Shown one piece after another: positions 60,765 through 64,000 of a stretch of 64,000 nt of DNA. Each line of letters opens with the position of its first letter. Within the stretch, counting starts at the first letter, position 1. The translations under genes and the position numbers were made by a program. The stretch is from contig NZ_JAFCAR010000003.1 of NCBI RefSeq assembly GCF_016820245.1, forward strand, positions 701,001-765,000, read 5' to 3'. The DNA is from Jannaschia sp. Os4 (GTDB lineage: Bacteria; Pseudomonadota; Alphaproteobacteria; Rhodobacterales; Rhodobacteraceae). A model generated the notes under the pieces. The model made no database searches, was not told where the DNA came from, and worked only from the letters and a program-made list of their open reading frames with translations.

Positions 60765-63395
60765 CTAGTCGGGGGAGGCGAGAAGCTTTGGTAGCTCTAC
60801 CTTCCAATCCTTGATCTGCACCAAGGCCGCATCGACGGTTTCGCCGGTGTTCGGAACAAGTGTGAACTGTCCGGACGGCGCAGTGCCATCCCATGCGAAA
60901 TGCTTTGACAGGAAAGCTAGCAGCTTGCGCTTATACTCCGTGTCGAGGTTGCCGGCGAGCTGGTCGCCTTTCGTCTCCAGCGCAGTGACCCGTCCGGTTG
61001 TTCCGGACGCCTTGTCGGCATCATCGGCCTTGCAGATCGAGAATACGAAGTCTGGGTAGACCTGGTTCTTCCTCCAGCCCTGGAGCCCGTATTGCGAACG
61101 CGCCTCGTTGCGGTGCCACCAAACCAGAGCGTCCTCACCATCGAGGTAAGCTGCGACGGCCTGCTCATCGGAGTTCAGATCGGCCTCGTAGATTGGCACG
61201 AAGAGGCTCTTCTGGAGCGCCGTGCCTGCATTGCTCATAAGCTGGCGTGCGCCTACGGGTTCGGTTGTCAGGATCGTATCGGGCATCTTCCAGTTGTTGC
61301 CGTCAGCGCGGAGGCGGAACTGGATGCGCCCCGCATGAACCTCAGCCCGGAAGAACGCCTCGGCCTTCTCGTCGCGCGCGGCAATCAGACCATCGCGCAG
61401 GATTTCCACGATCAGCCCGGAGAACTTACCCATCTTTGCCTGGTCAAACCCTCTACTTTCGAGCGAGATCAGAAGCTTACTGACGACCTCCCGACCGACG
61501 AACGGATTGATCACCACGTCCGAGATCATGCGGACAGCGTAGGCCGGATCGAAGGCCATGACCTCGGTACTTTCGGCAACGGGCCGGTTGTCGACCAGCT
61601 CGCCGTCAGCGTCAGACAGCGTGATCCGCTGCAACTGGCTCTCTGCCGCCTGCGGGTTGTCGGGGACGCGGTCGGCAATCGGGGTGGGATCGAACCCGCG
61701 CCAGTCGAGCGCGGCCAGGATGTCGGTCTCGTAATCCAATGGCCGCGCCGTTCCGCCATCGACCCAAAGCACCCGAGGCAGGTAGATGGCTTGGCTCTTG
61801 AACGTATCGCGCCGGTCGACTCGTCGCGAGACCTTGCCCGTCCCGCTCGTGTCGTCGGTCGAGACCTGGAGGACCAAGTCACCTAGGCCATCTCTTTCCA
61901 ACCCGTCCCTGATTGCGGCCACCACGTCCCGGGTCGTCGCGTGGTGGGTGACGATATGGCACTCGTCCAGCGCATCAATCCCAGTCTTCGTCGCGCCAGG
62001 CTGACGCAGGATGCGCCCGATGAGCTGCGTCATCGCCTTGAGGTTCGAGTTCGCCGCGAGGCTGCACAGCACATAGGCGAAGGGACAGTCCCAGCCTTCC
62101 TGCAACGCCTGCTTGGTGATGATCGCTCGGATTCGGTTGGTCGGGGCTAAGAGGTCCTGGTTCTCCGGCGCGTTCAGGTCGTTCTGCTCGGCCGTCTTCA
62201 CCGCAATCTCGGCAGCGTCGAACCCGGCGGACAGCAGCCACTCTCGCACGTCCTCGGCATGGATATGGCCGCTCGACCGCTGGTCGGCGCCCGTGCGCTC
62301 GACTTGGATCAGCATGATGGGACGGATGTAGCGGTCCGTCTCGGCTCGTAGTCGGTCGGCCTCGCTCTGGAGCCGGTTCAGCGTGTCGAGCGAGGCGTTC
62401 AGCGTGGCCTTCCAGTCGGTGCCCTGCCGGGGATCGAGGTTGAGGGGCATCTTGATCATGCCCTCGCGGTCCAGCTCGCGTCCCGTCACCTCCACCAGAA
62501 GGTTCGCATAGCGGGCGCCCTGAGGGTTCGCACCGCCTCGCGCTTTCACGTCCTGCGGCGTCGCCGTCAGCTCCAGCACGTAGCAAGGGTTGAAGCCGTA
62601 GAGCGTCCGGTAGGCGAGGTCGGACACGGCCCGGTGCCCCTCGTCCATCACCACGACGGGACGCAGGACCCGTAGGGCGTTGCCCAGCGAGTCCTTCACC
62701 ATCGGCCACAGCCCATCGTAGGCATCGAGGTTCGGCGTGGCCTCCAGCGCTGCCTTGTGGGCGGACTGGTTGCCCTCGGGCGGGAAGAAGCCGTGAACGT
62801 CGCCGCGGTCCTTGAACATCTTCAAGGTCGCCTGGTCCTGCCGGTTCGAGGACTGGAGCATCAGCAGCATCACGCAGAGGTTCGCGTCGACGTCGCGTCG
62901 GTCGAGGCGGTCGCCTTTCTCCAGCACCTTCACCCGGTTCGCCGCGGCGACGTCGAGCGCCTGGCGGTAGGGGTGCTGGCGGTCTTTCAGGTTCTTCAGC
63001 GTCTGCGTGTAGATCGCCTCGTTAGGCACAATCCACAGCACGAAGCCCGTATTGCGCCCCAGATAGCGGTTCAGGATCCGCGATACGCCCGCGACGGCGA
63101 GGTAAGTCTTGCCGCCACCCGTGGGCACCTTCAGCACTGCGTTCGGCACCGGGCGGCCGGTACCATCGTGGCGCGGAGAATAGTCGATCCCTGCACGCGA
63201 CGGAGGCAGGATGCCGTTCGCCTTCAGCGTATCCCACGCCTGCTTGGCGTAGTCGGGCACCTCGATGCCCAGATCGGGATCGGCAGCGGCCAGCGCCGCC
63301 ACCTTATCCGCCTTCGCCTTCGTCACCGTCAGCGCGTCGAGATGGGCGTCCAGCGCGGTCAGCACGCGGCCCTGGTAGGCGAGGTCGCGGAACAT
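60765..63395 (-). CDS. res: Type III restriction enzyme Res subunit
   Basis: The product is 876 residues. An SF2 helicase core has Walker A Pro-Thr-Gly-Gly-Gly-Lys-Thr (about 91-97), motif II Met-Asp-Glu-Gly-His, Thr-Ala-Thr-Pro, and motif VI Gln-Leu-Ile-Gly-Arg-Ile-Leu-Arg. The C-terminal nuclease shows Tyr-Pro-Asp-Phe-Val followed by Leu-Glu-Thr-Lys-Gly, the PD-(D/E)xK arrangement. It translocates on and cuts unmodified foreign DNA together with Mod. ATG 63395 overlaps the mod stop by one base. Composition is lower in GC than the nas region, in line with transfer. Confidence 0.92.
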   Translation of the reverse strand: MFRDLAYQGRVLTALDAHLDALTVTKAKADKVAALAAADPDLGIEVPDYAKQAWDTLKANGILPPSRAGIDYSPRHDGTGRPVPNAVLKVPTGGGKTYLAVAGVSRILNRYLGRNTGFVLWIVPNEAIYTQTLKNLKDRQHPYRQALDVAAANRVKVLEKGDRLDRRDVDANLCVMLLMLQSSNRQDQATLKMFKDRGDVHGFFPPEGNQSAHKAALEATPNLDAYDGLWPMVKDSLGNALRVLRPVVVMDEGHRAVSDLAYRTLYGFNPCYVLELTATPQDVKARGGANPQGARYANLLVEVTGRELDREGMIKMPLNLDPRQGTDWKATLNASLDTLNRLQSEADRLRAETDRYIRPIMLIQVERTGADQRSSGHIHAEDVREWLLSAGFDAAEIAVKTAEQNDLNAPENQDLLAPTNRIRAIITKQALQEGWDCPFAYVLCSLAANSNLKAMTQLIGRILRQPGATKTGIDALDECHIVTHHATTRDVVAAIRDGLERDGLGDLVLQVSTDDTSGTGKVSRRVDRRDTFKSQAIYLPRVLWVDGGTARPLDYETDILAALDWRGFDPTPIADRVPDNPQAAESQLQRITLSDADGELVDNRPVAESTEVMAFDPAYAVRMISDVVINPFVGREVVSKLLISLESRGFDQAKMGKFSGLIVEILRDGLIAARDEKAEAFFRAEVHAGRIQFRLRADGNNWKMPDTILTTEPVGARQLMSNAGTALQKSLFVPIYEADLNSDEQAVAAYLDGEDALVWWHRNEARSQYGLQGWRKNQVYPDFVFSICKADDADKASGTTGRVTALETKGDQLAGNLDTEYKRKLLAFLSKHFAWDGTAPSGQFTLVPNTGETVDAALVQIKDWKVELPKLLASPD

Positions 63396-64000
63396 CAGCG
63401 CTCGATCCGGTAGAGCGCGAAGGGCAGGGGCGCGAACTCCACCGGCAGCCCTTCGGCATCAAGCATTGCCTGACTGACGAACCGGGCAGGTGCGAAGACC
63501 AGATGCCGCGCGTCCGGCGCGGTCTCGGCGAAACCACGGGAGCGGGCCAGCGTCAGCGCCGCTTCGGGCGATTTCAGCCAATCGAGGTCAGGCTTGTAGA
63601 TCAACCAGACGTGGCGACCGTCCGCCTCACCCAGATACCCGTCCGCCTCCCGCGCAGTGGAGGCGTCAAAGGCTCGGGCCGTCGCCATGTGGAACAGAAC
63701 GCCGCCGAGCGCGTCCCAGGCAGGCAAGTCCGTGCCCTCCAGCACCGCGTTCAGGTCCACCGGCTCGCCCAGGGTGCAGTAGGTGAAGGTCCCGCCCAAC
63801 CCCTCGGCCCGTTCCTCGACCTTCTTCTCGCCGGTGACGATAAGCTCGCCGTCCTTCACCGTTTTCTTGACGGCGTCGTACTCGTGGCCGTGCAGATTCT
63901 CGATCTTCTCGACCGCGTCGGTCAGCTTGTCGGCCTTCTTGAGCTTGGTCCAAGTAAGCTTCTCGCGCAGCAACTCGGTGCGCTGCGTGCCAGTGAAATC
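63395..64000 (-). CDS. mod: Type III DNA methyltransferase Mod, C-terminal part (cut by window end)
   Basis: The frame is open through base 64000, so about 201 C-terminal residues are seen. They match the end of type III Mod subunits: Val-Trp-Leu-Ile-Tyr-Lys-Pro-Asp-Leu, Arg-His-Leu-Val-Phe-Ala-Pro-Ala-Arg-Phe-Val and the ending Leu-Pro-Phe-Ala-Leu-Tyr-Arg-Ile. The methyltransferase motifs and the target-recognition domain lie outside the window. It modifies host DNA and gives sequence specificity to Res. The stop overlaps the res start (TGATG). Confidence 0.88.
   Translation of the reverse strand, partial: DFTGTQRTELLREKLTWTKLKKADKLTDAVEKIENLHGHEYDAVKKTVKDGELIVTGEKKVEERAEGLGGTFTYCTLGEPVDLNAVLEGTDLPAWDALGGVLFHMATARAFDASTAREADGYLGEADGRHVWLIYKPDLDWLKSPEAALTLARSRGFAETAPDARHLVFAPARFVSQAMLDAEGLPVEFAPLPFALYRIER

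Overview
The window is very GC-rich and densely packed. The gene content points to an alphaproteobacterium, most likely Rhodobacterales/Paracoccaceae. The indicators are a NasT/NasS-controlled nrtA-nrtB-nrtCD-nirB-nirD-nasA-cysG nitrate assimilation operon with a TrpD2-like gene inside it, TAXI-type TRAP transport, and many 4-nt ATGA/GTGA stop/start overlaps. This assignment is an inference from gene content. No rRNA, tRNA, CRISPR array, insertion sequence or replication origin was seen.

Layout. 1-1011: a 5'-truncated YjdF-like membrane protein and a DUF2267 protein. 1355-9869 (minus): a three-gene coupled operon encoding a metallophosphoesterase, a 1363-residue GMC oxidoreductase/alpha-beta hydrolase fusion, and a class III cyclase-like/AAA/TPR protein. 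A Crp-type regulator is divergent from it, and a consensus CRP-type palindrome lies just after the regulator gene (10648-10663). 10738-20647: mixed single genes (unknown protein, nitroreductase, AraC regulator, SDR, two secreted EF-hand proteins, MarR regulator, CPBP-like membrane protein, OmpR-type two-component system, acyltransferase). 20929-34934: the nitrate assimilation block, with nasTS followed by a structured leader and then the transport and reductase operon, nearly all translationally coupled. 35070-43900: an uptake/catabolic block holding a TAXI-TRAP system, a MarR regulator coupled to a sulfatase-superfamily hydrolase, and a sugar-type ABC importer without an ATPase gene.

44242-57966 is the most unusual part. 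A LysR gene stands divergent to a nine-gene minus-strand array: glutaredoxin::AhpD-like fusion, glutathione-reductase-like flavoprotein, DoxX, CvpA-like::membrane-fusion-protein chimera, RND pump, EF-hand protein, secreted histidine phosphatase::SnoaL fusion, MscS channel, and a DUF900 lipoprotein hydrolase. Spacing and overlaps suggest one long operon combining thiol redox chemistry, efflux and envelope functions. I do not know a described system with this composition.

58227-64000: a MerR regulator and CDF metal exporter share a textbook MerR promoter (perfect inverted repeat, about 19-bp spacer). Next come a damaged transglutaminase-like gene and a frameshifted small gene, then a visibly more AT-rich stretch with a short direct repeat. 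The window ends in a type III restriction-modification locus (res complete, mod cut off by the window end). This right end looks like the edge of a transferred island.

Functions are assigned from motifs and recalled family knowledge; no database search was run.
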